From positions 29,948,001 to 30,012,000 of the forward strand of contig CM060731.1 in NCBI GenBank assembly GCA_030704615.1: 64,000 nt of DNA. Reading direction: 5' to 3'. Numbering within the stretch: position 1 is the stretch's first letter; every line of letters begins with the position of its first letter. The stretch is from Takakia lepidozioides. Its lineage: Eukaryota > Streptophyta > Takakiopsida > Takakiales > Takakiaceae. The notes beneath the pieces are model-generated. The model made no database searches, was not told the origin of the DNA, and worked only from the letters and a program-made list of their open reading frames with translations. Below, in pieces: positions 10,739-22,154 of the stretch. Made by a program: the position numbers and the translations under genes.

Positions 10739-12718
10739 TGGAGCATTGGGTTCTATCTGGAGATTTTAATATGGTTGAATCCCCTGAGGATATGATGGGG
10801 GCTCATGATTCTGGCCTTGCCTCGGCAGAGGCTTCTGAATGGGAGGCACTTATTCTATGTGTGGGCCTTGCAGACAGCTATGCCTTTCCCCTTTCTACAG
10901 CCTTCTCTTGGACAACCAATCGGGCTCCGCTGGGTCTGTGCATGGCAAGGCACGACCGCATTTATTTTTCTTCTTCCCTTGTCTCTTGGTTCCGATACTT
11001 GCCTATGGGTCCTATCCTCGCGAACTTTGATCATGCAGAGATCTCGGCGCTACTTTAGTCTCCTGGACCTAGGGCCCGGGGCCGGGGGCTTTGCATGATG
11101 AACATCAGTATTCTTTCTGATCAGTCTAGTCTAGATGCTCTCAAATTGTGCTGGTCCTCTTCTTCTTCCCCCTTTCTCTCACCGACCTTATCTTTTCTCA
11201 ATAAGCTGGATAAATGTCGTTTGTTGGGCCTCAGTTTAGCCAGGGATTCTGCCCTGAAAAATAGCAGATATGAGCGGGCCCTTATTAAGTGCTTGAAGGT
11301 TTGCCAAAAGCGGTTAGAAAGAGGCCAGCAAGGGCCTCAAACTCTCGTTTCCTTGATGGAAGCTAAAGCCAAGCTTTCAGCTCTGCACCTTTCTAAGGAC
11401 CGCTTGATGAGAATGAAGGCTGGGATCAATTGGTTGTTGAAAGGTGAAAAAATGAACAGTTATTTTTTTCCTAAAGCCCGACAGAGGATGGCTGGTCAGG
11501 GAATCAGTTGTTTATATGACAATTCCATGGTCCCTTGCTCTCACCCAAAGTTGCTTTCTTCCATTGCTAGAGATTATTTTTCAGCTCTTTTTTCTTCGGA
11601 GCCTGATTCTCCTGCCTCCCTGAATGCTAGAGATGTGGTGTACAGTATGATCCCCCCTCTACTCTCGCCAGAACAATCTGACTCTCTCAATGTGCCTTTC
11701 GAATTGATGGAATTACAAGATGTCATTCAGAGCCTTAAAGTGCTTAAAGTCCCGGGGGCTGACGGCATCCCAGTTGAATTCTTTGATTCTTTGTGGATGA
11801 TTTTTGCTGAGGACTTCTTGTCCATGGCCAATGATATCCTCTTAAAGAAAATTATGCCATCCCAGATGTCTTTGGGGGTTATTGCTCTTATATTTAAGAA
11901 AGGGGATAGGGCGGATATAGCTAATTACCGCCCTATTACCCTCCTTAACTCTGCATATAAAGTTATTGCCAAGGCATTGGCTATGCGACTTCGAAAGCTG
12001 CTACCTGTCATGATTCGACCGGCCCAGACTGGCTTTGTGAAGAACCGGTTCATTCTGGACAATATTATCCTAGCCAATGAGGCCCTACATTTCGCTTCCG
12101 ATTCTAATCAACCTCTGGCTATGTTGATGTTGGACTTTGAAAAAGCTTTTGATAGGATCAATTGGGGCTTCCTTCTTAAGGCTATCCAAGGTTCTGGGAT
12201 CAACGGTAGCTTTCTTGAATGGATCAAGATTCTCTTGTTTTCGGGTTCCAGCAAAGTTTTAACCAATGGATACCTCTCCTCTGCTTTTCCTCTTCAGCGT
12301 TCTGTCAGGCAGATGCCCTCTTTCTCCCTTCCTCTTCTTGATTGCGGCCGATTGCCTTGGTTACCTCATGGATGCTCAAGTTAGGCTGGCTGGCCTCATC
12401 ATCCCAGTTCCTGGTTCTCTTCCCTGTAATTTAAAAATGTCCATGTATGTAGACGATACTGTTTTATACTTTAGGAATGCTGACATCCAGAACATTAACT
12501 TGGGGCTTGAATCCTTGAACTTCTTTTGCCTTGCTTCTGGTTTTAAGGTGAATTGGGGAAAATCTGTAGGGATTCTCTCTTTGGGTGCGGCCGGGGCTGC
12601 GCATGTTCCCCCTTGGGGATTGGATCTTGGTTTGCGGTGGTTAGAAGATGGTGAATCCCACTCTCTGCTAGGCCATCTCATTGGTCACCACATCAGCTCC
12701 GAGGTCCGTTATCTGTAG
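10738..12718 (+). pseudogene. LINE endonuclease C-terminus and reverse transcriptase, frameshifted
   Basis: The frame at 10738-11058 holds the end of the endonuclease (LSGDFNMVESPEDMMG, ...NFDHAEI). The frame at 11095-12384 holds the linker and reverse transcriptase: ADGIPVEFFDSLW, LIFKKGDRADIANYRPITLL, TGFVKNRFILDNI and motif A MLDFEKAFDRINW. A frameshift near 12310 moves motif B (CPLSPFLFLIAADCL) and motif C (YVDDTVLYF, where YADD is usual) into the frame at 12266-12718. Stops at about 11056 and 12382 also break it. Sequence ends after motif C, with no thumb or zinc region. The copy is a dead plant L1-type LINE, distinct from the family at position 1. Confidence 0.85.
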
Positions 12719-12925
12719 GGTTCAAAACCCGCTGCCCTGCCTGGTGTGTGGATCGTTCGTGACCGGTTGGTCTGGTGGTGAGTTTCCCACCTGTGTGCCT
12801 AATGGCTTATCTGAAAGGGGGTTACTTTTTCCCTCTCCTCAAGGGCCTGAATTGTGAGCAGTCGCTCCCAGGTTTCCTTAAAAAAAGAAAAAAAAGAAAA
12901 AGAAAGAAAAAGAAATATATGCTAA
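12690..12925 (+). mobile_element. SINE copy 3 or LINE 3' tail with poly-A
   Basis: A B-box-like GGTTCAAAACCC is at about 12719-12730. The block at 12811-12880 (GAAAGGGGGTTA...CTCTCCTCAAGGGCCTGAATTGTGAGCAG) resembles the 3' ends of SINE copies 1 and 2. It ends in an A-rich (AAAG)n tail at 12880-12917. Because it directly follows the broken LINE, it could be either a SINE or the LINE's own 3' end. Confidence 0.45.
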
Positions 12926-14738
12926 CGTACAATTCACCACTCCCCATAAAATCCATTGTTGGTATAACAGAGTTTTTTTACACCCTCCACCCTCCTGGTC
13001 GTGTCCAACCAGGAGACATAAAGAAAAAATTGTATATCCGCAACCCTTGAACCTCCCTCAAGCCTCCCTCTTACTAGTGTTGCCACCAGCCCCCGCCAGC
13101 CTCTACCGCCAATACCCCATAGTGAGCCTCCCCTACCGCCACCTCCCTCCTTGTTGCCTGCCTCACATCCTCCTGTACCTTATTTTTTACTTCCTCTGGT
13201 ACTCACTCAAGAACCATGAACTCAACTCAGGAGGCACTATTCCACTTCCTTCCCTCCATTCCATTCTAGAACATTCGCTACCTCCAGAACCTTCTCCCTA
13301 GCCAAGTCTGGCGCGCGGAGTGCATGGGACCCCATACGCAATAGCCATGTGGGACCGCATGCAACTACCCACCCTCGTTCAGCCAGCCTGGGCATTGGGG
13401 CCTTTCGTAGCTTTTATTTTTTGAAGGATTGAAGTACATATCCACAATATGAAATGGCTTATTGCACAGCAGAAACTCCCCTAGTGAAATTAAAAAAAGG
13501 TACCCAATGCATATAGAGATACTTCATTCCAACTTTTTAAGCCTCATGCAGCTGCTTCAAATTGCTTTCTACACTTGACAAATGAAATATGATCTGCACA
13601 CCATACCATTTAATACTCCAAAGAGACTTTCACTGTCATTCTCTGTAGAAGCCACTTCCTGTGCAATTCCACAGATCAACTGATAGTCTATTGCTATATT
13701 AGCAAGATAATCAATTGGAGTTCTGAAGTCCATAGGGAACATGTTTCCAGTGGCAACTACTGTCTGCAAAGGAGGAAATTGATTGCCACACTTGCTGAAG
13801 GGCAGTATTACCACCTCCAAGTGAAGGAGGAAAAGGCCACTGCGTGTAACCTGGACTTGAATTCCTCCAAGATCTCTGGCGCCTATTACATCCAGTTAGC
13901 AGGTGGCAAATTTTGACACCCACCAAACATGAAACCTGTCTACCCGAATATACCAACTTAGGGAAGGAAGCAGGCCTAAGAGAACCATATTGCAGCTCCC
14001 AAGGTTGCAGCATAGTAGATCCCACTACTGTTTGCACCCCGGCTGCAAGGACATTGGGGTTGATCGAAGGCCTTCACCGGGCTGTGTCACAGACTGAATT
14101 GAATTGACCCTAGCCTCGGTCAGCAATGAGAACCAGAGAGGGAGGCGTTAAGGAAGATGCATCATATCATTGGACCCCTACAGAATCCAAGCCGAAAGTT
14201 CTTAACATAAGTTTACTTGAAGTGTGAAAAGAGGGTGAAAAGAGGATCTTGAAAAAAATGACTCCTGGAATGATGTTGTCTATCGTCAGATAGGACATTA
14301 AACAGGCCCACTTTTGTGTAGTCTACATAGAGATCATTGTCTTCCCAGCAGAATTTATTGCACAATGATCTACCGCCTAGTTGGGCAATCAGCTGCGCGA
14401 TGTCCAGCCTGGTTGCACAGGTAGCATGTTCCCGAAAAACTCCCGCCAGAAAATGCATTTCCTCTGGAAATATAGCCCCCACTGCATATTTTCATAATAG
14501 AGTCATAAGTCCGAAAACACCATTTCGTTGAGCAAAGAGGCACCGTTGCAGGTCTTCATCAAGAAAACTACAAACGACAATGGACCACTGGGCTGGTTTG
14601 TATTGACTTGCATGATCTTTGAAGATGTGGGTGCCAGCCATCTTTACCATCATAGTAATCCCCCCAGCATATATCGATCCCCAGAAGTCTTGCATAAAAC
14701 ACAAAACTAAGAGAAAGTATTCGCAAGACGTTGCAACA
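12926..14738. other. intergenic region downstream of the RH3-like gene, no gene identified
   Basis: The stretch 13030-13310 is C/T-rich and low in complexity. Minus-strand frames at 13569-14037 and 14213-14704 show no family motifs. They lie where a 3' untranslated region or further terminal exons of the helicase gene could be, but I could not match them to the helicase C-terminus. Confidence 0.4.
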
Positions 14739-17700
14739 CTACACTAACAGAGAGAAGGTAAGGGGGGTTCCAAAATATCCAGGACAGAAAGAATACCTGG
14801 ACCCCCAATCTGAACGACCTGAAGAGAATCCACCAGACCTGTCATTAGTCTCAGGCCGGTTGCTGCTGAAGTTACCACGGCTCCGATCATCAAAGCGACC
14901 ACCTCCACTAAAAGAGTTACCTGCTCTACCTTGTAGCACTGCGGTTCTGTCAAAACCGCCTGAGCTTCGGCCACCACTAGAACCCCCTCCACCTCTTGAA
15001 AAGGAGCGGCCATACATATCACCACCCCGCCCACGAGCGGCAAACTCATCCTCCTCTATTTGTGGAAGCTGTGCACAAATCGAAGTAAATCAGAAACGAA
15101 TCCACTGTACTACCAAATAAGACAAGATGTGAAGAAGGATCCATGTAAATACACTACTTGCCCTATCTACCATCCAGAATGCAACTGAAATATCATTTTC
15201 TCTTACAAGACTACTGCCTTCAGTCAGCTCCCGCCACTTTAATAATCTAACCCTCTGTAGTTACAAATTAAAAAGAGAGCACAATTCAATATGCTTTCAC
15301 AATTGGCAGAATTTTCCAAAATTGAATAAGAATATGCTTATGTGCAGGACAGGTGAAGGAGCGTGCATGACCAAACCCACCTTCTTGGGAACATCAATGG
15401 CATCACCAGGAGTCGGGGGTCTTGAAAGCAGCTCTTTCGCCACATCCTCAGGCAAATCAAAGACAGCTCCTTCCATCTGATCAAGACAAACTCCAGATCT
15501 TACTAAGCACAAAAGTCTTCAAAATCATGCCAATGTTTGTGGAGTCCCAAGCATCCACAAGCCTATTGAAGTACCAAAACTCATGCAGAAAAAGAGGATG
15601 CCAACCAAGGTTTCACGCAACACACCTGAGGATCATCAATGATACGGATCTTGCCAATTGTGTCAGCTGCCCTCTGCCAGATTTCTGAAAGCACTCCCAT
15701 CACCACACGTGCAGACAAAGGTCTCCCTGAATTGCCTGAGCGAAGTAGTCGTAGTGTAATCCAACCCTGAAAGACCACACATAACTTCTGGGTTTAATAG
15801 TCAAGAACAAAGATATTTCCAGGGTTGTCTCTGACAAAACACACTCAAGAGATTTCCAGGAGGCATATTAGCCAGTGCCCACCATCTCCTGAGCACATAC
15901 TACTGGAACGTCTCACCAATTGGGAATGGTATCCAGTTCCTCAAATAATTGCACCCTGTAGATTTCATGACAAAATCACTGAGCCACATCCAAAAATGGC
16001 ACAGTTCACATTTGTAGTTCGGACAACTTGCTCCTATTCCTCTCCAAACCAGCAATAACCTCGTACGTCGATGCGTAAAAAACCGAGAGAGTACACACCT
16101 CCTCATGGGTGATAAGAGAGCGTGATGCAGGGGGCTGGCTATACCCACTCAAGTGTGCAAGGGCCGCAGCAAGTGCGCCTGGGCCCTGCTCCCTCAACAG
16201 GAATTCTGCCGTTGGCAGGAATACCTGGGCCAACTCTGGGTGGACCCGTTTAATGACCTCTGTCGCTTGATTGCTGCTGGCGCGCAACACTTCCTCCACA
16301 TGTGGTGCTCCAATGCGTTCAAACTTGCAACCAACATCCCTTTCAATCAGACGCATCGTTCGCAGCTGATTATCTGAATACATCAGAATCGCAGTGCCCA
16401 GCTTTCCTGCACGGCCTGTGCGGCCTGAGCGATGCACAAATGTCTCGGGGTCATTGGGTATCTCAAAGTGGATCACCTGGAACCCGGACAAACCCAAAAT
16501 CCTTGTCAGTCACCACCACAGTTCAACTGTTCTTACTTGAGGTATGGAGTATGCCATACCCAGGTTTCCAAGAACAATCTGAAGACCACTACCTGGGAAA
16601 GAGTCCCTGTATCATACAGGAATGATTTTCACTGTTTCCTCATTAGCCATGCTCGCTATGGCACTAGTTCGCAAATAGTTTTACACTAACAACAAACCTG
16701 CCAAACAAGAAAGGCAGATTCCTTTGTCAATTTTGACATGAAAGATTCCAATTAGCACATACCTCTAAGGACATAGGAGACCAAGTATGACAGGTACAAC
16801 TGTAAATGATAAACACACAAAACAGCAAAAGACAACTCCATTGGCATCTTCACAGATTCGTGCGAAGAGATGGAGTACAACTGATCCTGATTGCTTTCTG
16901 AGCTCTCTAAGCAGAATCCTATAATAAACGAAATACAGAAGGGCTCCAATTCTGAATCAGTCAGTGACACAACTTCTGGGACACCACCCCAGTCTTGTAC
17001 TTCGTTCTCTGAGAACTACCCACCGACAGCAAATGAAAAAGACAACAACCCAACAGGTCAGGCCATGTAGTGTTCAAGGCATACCAGATCAACATTAGGA
17101 ATGTCAAGGCCACGAGCAGCGACATCGGTGGCTACCAGAACTGAGAACTTTCCTTCACGGAAAGAATTTAACGTCTTCTCTCGCTGGTTCTGAGTGATGT
17201 CACCATGCAAAGCTTCACAGCCAACTATTCGCCCCATGGCTAAAGCAACATCGTCTGCGTCTCGTTTGGTTTGAGTGAACACAATTGATTTTCCTCCCTT
17301 GCCATACACCTGCCTCACCACAGGATCATATATAAGCCCAAGTCTCCAGGCAGGACACCACTTCCAGTTCCAAAAAAGTGACAATCATACATTTGAACAC
17401 TGTACTGGCACATGCATTTCCTTACTGCGACATGGTTGGGGGTAAGAGAGAAATGAAAGTTCATGGGGATCAGCCACTTTAAGACAGCCAAAAACTGAGA
17501 TGGAAAATGGATGCCCTGCTCAAACAGTTCCAAACCTACAACCTGGAGTAGTGACTTATTTGCATGTGGGATTACATCGACAACAAACCATTCCTCAGTC
17601 TAATTGTAGAACGCTGTTTCAGGAAAAGTAGATTCCAATTGTCAACACCCATGATTCAACCGAGATGCACATAAGCCTTGCAGGGATTTCCATACCGCAA

Positions 17701-19888
17701 TGAGGTCATTGAGAATGGAACGCTTGGCAGCTGCCGGTGTTGACACTGCAAACAGCTTGATGCCCTTTGCCAACTTCTCATCTGACTCCCCCACCTGCAA
17801 GATACCAAAGCCAGCTCATCTACATAAAATATATCTCATCATACCCATGGTGAGAAAGGGAAAACATACCAAGTTAAAAATTTCCTGGAAGGCAAGGACT
17901 GCAGCATAACCATCCAGATTGTTTCTACATACAGCTTTGCCAACCTACGAAACAAATGATCATACTCCTAAAAAACTCAATAAGGGAGGGTGAGGGTTGG
18001 GGGGAAATACCAGGTCAATGGTCAACGGATCATTCAAATACTTGCGGGCCAACTTCTTTATCCATACTGGCATTGTGGCTGAGAAAAGCATACTCTGCCG
18101 CTGCTGGGGCATCTTCTCCAAAATTCGTTCTACATCCTCTTCAAAACCTACTGCCAACATCTGATCAGCCTCGTCCAGCACCACAAACCGCACATCATGC
18201 AGATTCAGGGACCCGCGGTCAATCAGGTCAGTAATGCGTCCAGGTGTACCCACTGCCACATCCACCCCCCGCTGCAACTGCCGTTGCTGTGCTGTGATGG
18301 ACACACCACCATACACACAGATTGTAGACAGCATAGGTGCTGACTCCATGAACTCTCGCTCGACTTGCTTTGCCAGTTCCCGAGTTGGTGCTAGAACCAA
18401 CGCTCTGGGTGCTCTTCCCATCCTCCTAAAAGTCCGCCCAACATTAACTTCAGGCATGGTTGCTAGATCCAGAAAAGTCGAACTCCCTTCTTACACAAAG
18501 AAATGGAGAACTGTTGAAGAGTCAAGGCATGATGTGAAGCCACACTGACATAACCACATTTGAAATAAAAATGAATTATACTAGAGGCGGGAAGCAGACT
18601 ACAAAGGCGTCATTACCCATTGAGATAGCCGAAAAATATAGACAATCAAAATACAAGCCCTTTCTACCCAAGGACAGGAAGACCAGACCTCGCCAGCCGG
18701 TTCTGCTCGTTCTCGTTCACAATGTGGTGGATGATAGGGATGCCGAAGGCAAGAGTCTTGCCAGTTCCTGTCCTGGCACGGCCAATGAGGTCACGCCCTT
18801 GCATGGCAGGGTCCAACACTGCTCTCTACAGCAAATAAACAGCCAACCAGCTTTCAGATCCCATACAGCAGGCAGCGGGAAGTGACGTTCGATCTGACCA
18901 ATGGACTTCACAAAGGAAGGTACTCCATCTTTCGAGGAATGCTTGAGGCCCCAAGAACAATTCAAATCTTATTCCCTATCACACAATGCTCCCAACAAAC
19001 GGGGACAAGTACACCTTCAGTGCTCTAACTCGCTACTAAAATTTATCTCAGAATTCGTGGACAGATAAAGCGAGCGTTGCAGCCAGTCCAAACATCCATG
19101 CAGGAGCTAATGATTTCAAAGAATATCCCAACTGAATGAACTGCGACACCACTTACTCTCATGATTCCAAGCCAGCAGGAGCACTGCCTAAATCATATCC
19201 TCCCAGGCATTTACCGTTCATATGTTTGTTTTTAGCAGCACCGCCAGCTACAGGCCTAAGTTAATTCCCAGATACGCATGCATACCTGGATGGGGAAAAG
19301 ATGAGTAATGCCACGCTTGGCCAGAGCATCTACAACTTCAAGCGGAATGCCAAGGCCTGCAATGGAGAGCTCATCCTGATTTACGGTCGACGCATTACTA
19401 GCATGCCGCAAGTCCCCCACTCCGTCGTACTCATCGTCAGTACCCTGTGAGTACCCAAATAGCCCATTCCGGCTCTCTGCCATTGTACGGTCAGTGGCCA
19501 CTGCGCTCGTCTCCATGGCTGCCGACGCCCCCTTGTCTGTGGAAGGATACAGTCCTCGCAAAGAATCCCACGGCTTCTCTCCGTGATGAGCACCATCCCT
19601 CGGCACCGCCGCCACAGTTTGAATAGTTTTTCCCGCACACGCACAGGCAACAATAGGCTTCATCCGAACCTTCTCTCCTGAGAAAGACGAAACCAGCGAG
19701 GGACCAGCGGCCGCATTGCCACCCAGGCTGCGCGGCGCACATTCTGCGGCAAGTGCAGCCGAAGTGCACAGCGATGGACAGCCGCTATTCACAATTGGCT
19801 GGCAAAAAACCTTCCCTGGTACCACATCTCTCCCTGCGCGTTCCAAAGACAGCGGCAGAGCTGGCGAGAAGCCGACAATGGCGGCCAT
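14739..19888 (-). CDS. RH3: plastid DEAD-box RNA helicase with GUCT domain, RH3-like
   Basis: Nine exons with GT-AG junctions join in frame: 19286-19888, 18668-18825, 18011-18425, 17696-17794, 17085-17309, 16099-16476, 15626-15766, 15381-15476 and 14739-15068, giving about 814 residues. The order is a serine/alanine-rich N-terminus that looks like a transit peptide, Q motif (THLFPIQ), motif I ARTGTGKT, Ia PTRELAK, Ib [50 protein letters not shown], a GUCT domain over exons 6-8 and a Gly/Ser/Arg-rich tail. RH3-type helicases act in chloroplast group II intron splicing and 50S ribosome assembly. The 3' end is uncertain: a donor-like CAG|GTATTC at 14797 could replace the stop at 14739. The symbol is by family resemblance. 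Confidence 0.9.
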
Positions 19889-20263
19889 ACCTACGATGCG
19901 AGGAGCAGAACAAATCCCCGCCTCCTACACACCTCCCTCCACCAATACTTCCCCTCTCTACAAACCTTCTCACCTTCACTACCCTCACTCTGCATACAAA
20001 CGACCTCTCCACAACCCTCAGCCACCGTAATCAGAAATTCTGCCGAGACTCTGAGCTGCCACCTCCTCTCAAATTGTGAATCTCTTTCTCTCAGAGAACA
20101 GATTTCGAAATTCCTGCTGATGCAACTGCCTGTCTGCGACCTGGAGAGCGATAATCTGCGGTATGTGCAGATATGCTCGGCCAGTCTGCGGCACTGCACT
20201 CTACACAACACAATGCAGCGCAGCGAAGCGGACGAGAGAGAGAGGGTTCAGCAAACCCTGAAC

Positions 20264-20290
20264 CTCTCTTCTCTCTCTCTCTCTCTCTCT
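20264..20290. repeat. CT microsatellite upstream of the helicase gene
   Basis: An almost pure CT tract lies about 375 bp upstream of the helicase start codon, so it is GA-rich on the coding strand. It may lie in the 5' leader or promoter. GAGA/CT tracts are common near plant promoters, but I cannot assign a function. Confidence 0.7.
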
Positions 20291-20667
20291 AGAGGCGGGC
20301 AGCAGCCTTAGCCACACGACCCCTGTGGGCCAATCCTGACCACCCCTTTCCCGCCTCCCGCCCCGTCCCGGGCTCAAACCCACGCAAGCAGCTTCTTCGA
20401 TTACCCGAGAGTTTATTACTAGTACTGCCCCAGACATTCACATTAGTAACTCTGTTAGTGTCTTACAAGTAACCCTGTGGAGTCAGTTGCAGTTGGTTAG
20501 TGAGTCGGTTAAGTAACTAACGCTATCCTCAGTTTGCCCTTCCCATGCCGACCACACGTCCGGCTCACCTTTTGGAAGATATTTGTGACAATTTTACTTT
20601 TACTATATATAAATGTTGGACCAATTGTTTTTTTCTTTTTTTTTGAGGAAAGGGGAGGGGTCACGGG

Positions 20668-20908
20668 CAGTGCATTTATTTCTGGCGAAATTTTTCGGTT
20701 TTTCGACCTCCAAAAACAAATCGAAGATTCTGTCGTAAATTCCCTATTTTCTCAAAAATATATAAATCTTGGATGAATTCGCCTAATATGGATGATATAC
20801 ATGGTTGAAAGTACATAGGAGGATGATTCTGTCCAAATTTCAGTGGATGAACAGAAAATATGGCTATTTCCTGTAAAACTCAGTAGCCACTCCTGAAAAA
20901 AAACACTG
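20668..20908. mobile_element. hAT-like MITE with 8-bp target-site duplication
   Basis: The 241-bp element starts CAGTG and ends in the A-run plus CACTG. It is flanked by GTCACGGG (20660-20667) and GTCATGGG (20909-20916), 7 of 8 identical, the duplication size typical of hAT transposons. It is non-coding. Its internal TTTCTGGCGAAA and TTTCGACCT segments and its A-rich CACTGG end recur at 33172-33458, so this is a small family. Confidence 0.65.
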
Positions 20909-20919
20909 GTCATGGGTCC

Positions 20920-21599
20920 TCTCATTTTTGAATAATTAGGAATTTAAGGCGCACCTGTGCGCCAGGCATAGGGCCCATGCACGGACGTCGGGCGCCCCCC
21001 CACCCGGAGGGTCCGGGTCTCTGCTCGCAGGTTGGGTCTGTTGGCAGGTCGGGTCGGGTCTGCTCGCAGGTCGGGTCTGCTGACGGTCGGATCGGGTCCG
21101 CTCACTGCTCGCAGGTCGGGTCTCCTGGCGGGTCTTGGGTCCAACTGAATGGTCTGCTCGTCGCGCCGCAGCCCGCCCGCAGGACTTAGAAATTTTTGCA
21201 AGAAAACTCGCCCATCAAAAAGAGGATCATTAATATACATGCAACGCCAACCGGAACCATCATTAATACACATTTGGCACAACAAGATTTGAACCCACAA
21301 TTTTATAGGTACTACTCAGTACTTCCAACCACCAAAACTACCCGTTACTTGATAATACCCTAACATTTTTTTTCTCTCTTAACCTAGAAAACAGCCGCAG
21401 TGAGCAACTCCACCTAGGGTCTGGCCTGCGGACCCTACCTTGCGGCAGACCATACCTGGGGAAGACCCATCCGCGCGGCAGACCCACCCGGGGCCGGGTC
21501 ATGGGTCGCGGCGGGGCCACCCAAGGGCGACGTCCGTGCGTGGGGCCCGCTGCCTGGCACACACGTGAGCCTTAAACTCCCAATTATTCAACAATGAGA
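20920..21599. mobile_element. 680-bp element with about 70-bp terminal inverted repeats
   Basis: The left end (TCTCATTTTTGAATAATTAG...) and the reverse complement of the right end (TCTCATTGTTGAATAATTGG...) match for about 70 bp with roughly ten differences, through TTTAAGGC, GCCAGGCA and GCACGGACGTCG. Inside the left arm a GC-rich block repeats GCTCGCAGGTCGGGTCT three times (about 21018, 21061 and 21106). There is no transposase. I could not define a target-site duplication, so the superfamily is unassigned. It lies 11 bp from the neighbouring MITE. Confidence 0.65.
21286..21340 (-). other. tRNA-like internal promoter boxes inside the TIR element
   Basis: On the minus strand a perfect B-box-like GGGTTCAAATC (21286-21296) lies downstream of an A-box-like TAGTTTTGGTGGTTGG (about 21325-21340). 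This suggests a tRNA-derived segment, perhaps a SINE captured by or inserted in the element. There is no cloverleaf I can support. Confidence 0.4.
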
Positions 21600-22154
21600 A
21601 ACCGGGGTGGCCTATTTGGGATTATGAGGAGGAAAAGAATTAAAATCTCCAAGCCAAATTAAATAACAGAATCTGCGAATGAATCTGCGGTTGAATCTGT
21701 ACCGTCAGAACTGATCTTGGTGCCCAGGATGAAGTTAGGGCGTACTCCACAGCAGCCTCTGCGTGGACGATGGACTCTCACCGGGGATGAAAGTGGGCAT
21801 TATCACAGATTTTATCTATATCTTTCCATCCAGTCGATGCCATGGATGAATGAAGATGTGTTTATAGATGAATAATAGCAGGGGTGGATGTTTCGTGGAC
21901 CTTTAGTTTCAATGTACAATGCAATTGAGTTTTTTTTTTCTTTTTTTTCTATTTGCTAATTCAAATACAGGAGAAGTGCATTCTCTTTGTAGCTGGAAAT
22001 ATTAATACATTTGTGGACAACTCTTCACTAAAATGATTGATAGATCTGACTACTGCGGGGCGACATTTTGAAAACAAATGTCATACAAAATTTCCCAACT
22101 GGGCATCTCCTACACAGAAAACACATTTCTTAGCGAAAAGAGGATGATGATGGC

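Noticed and set aside
13569-14704. Additional terminal exons of the DEAD-box helicase
   Set aside because: A possible donor exists at 14797, but no downstream frame resembles the Gly/Ser/Arg-rich tail or a zinc knuckle.
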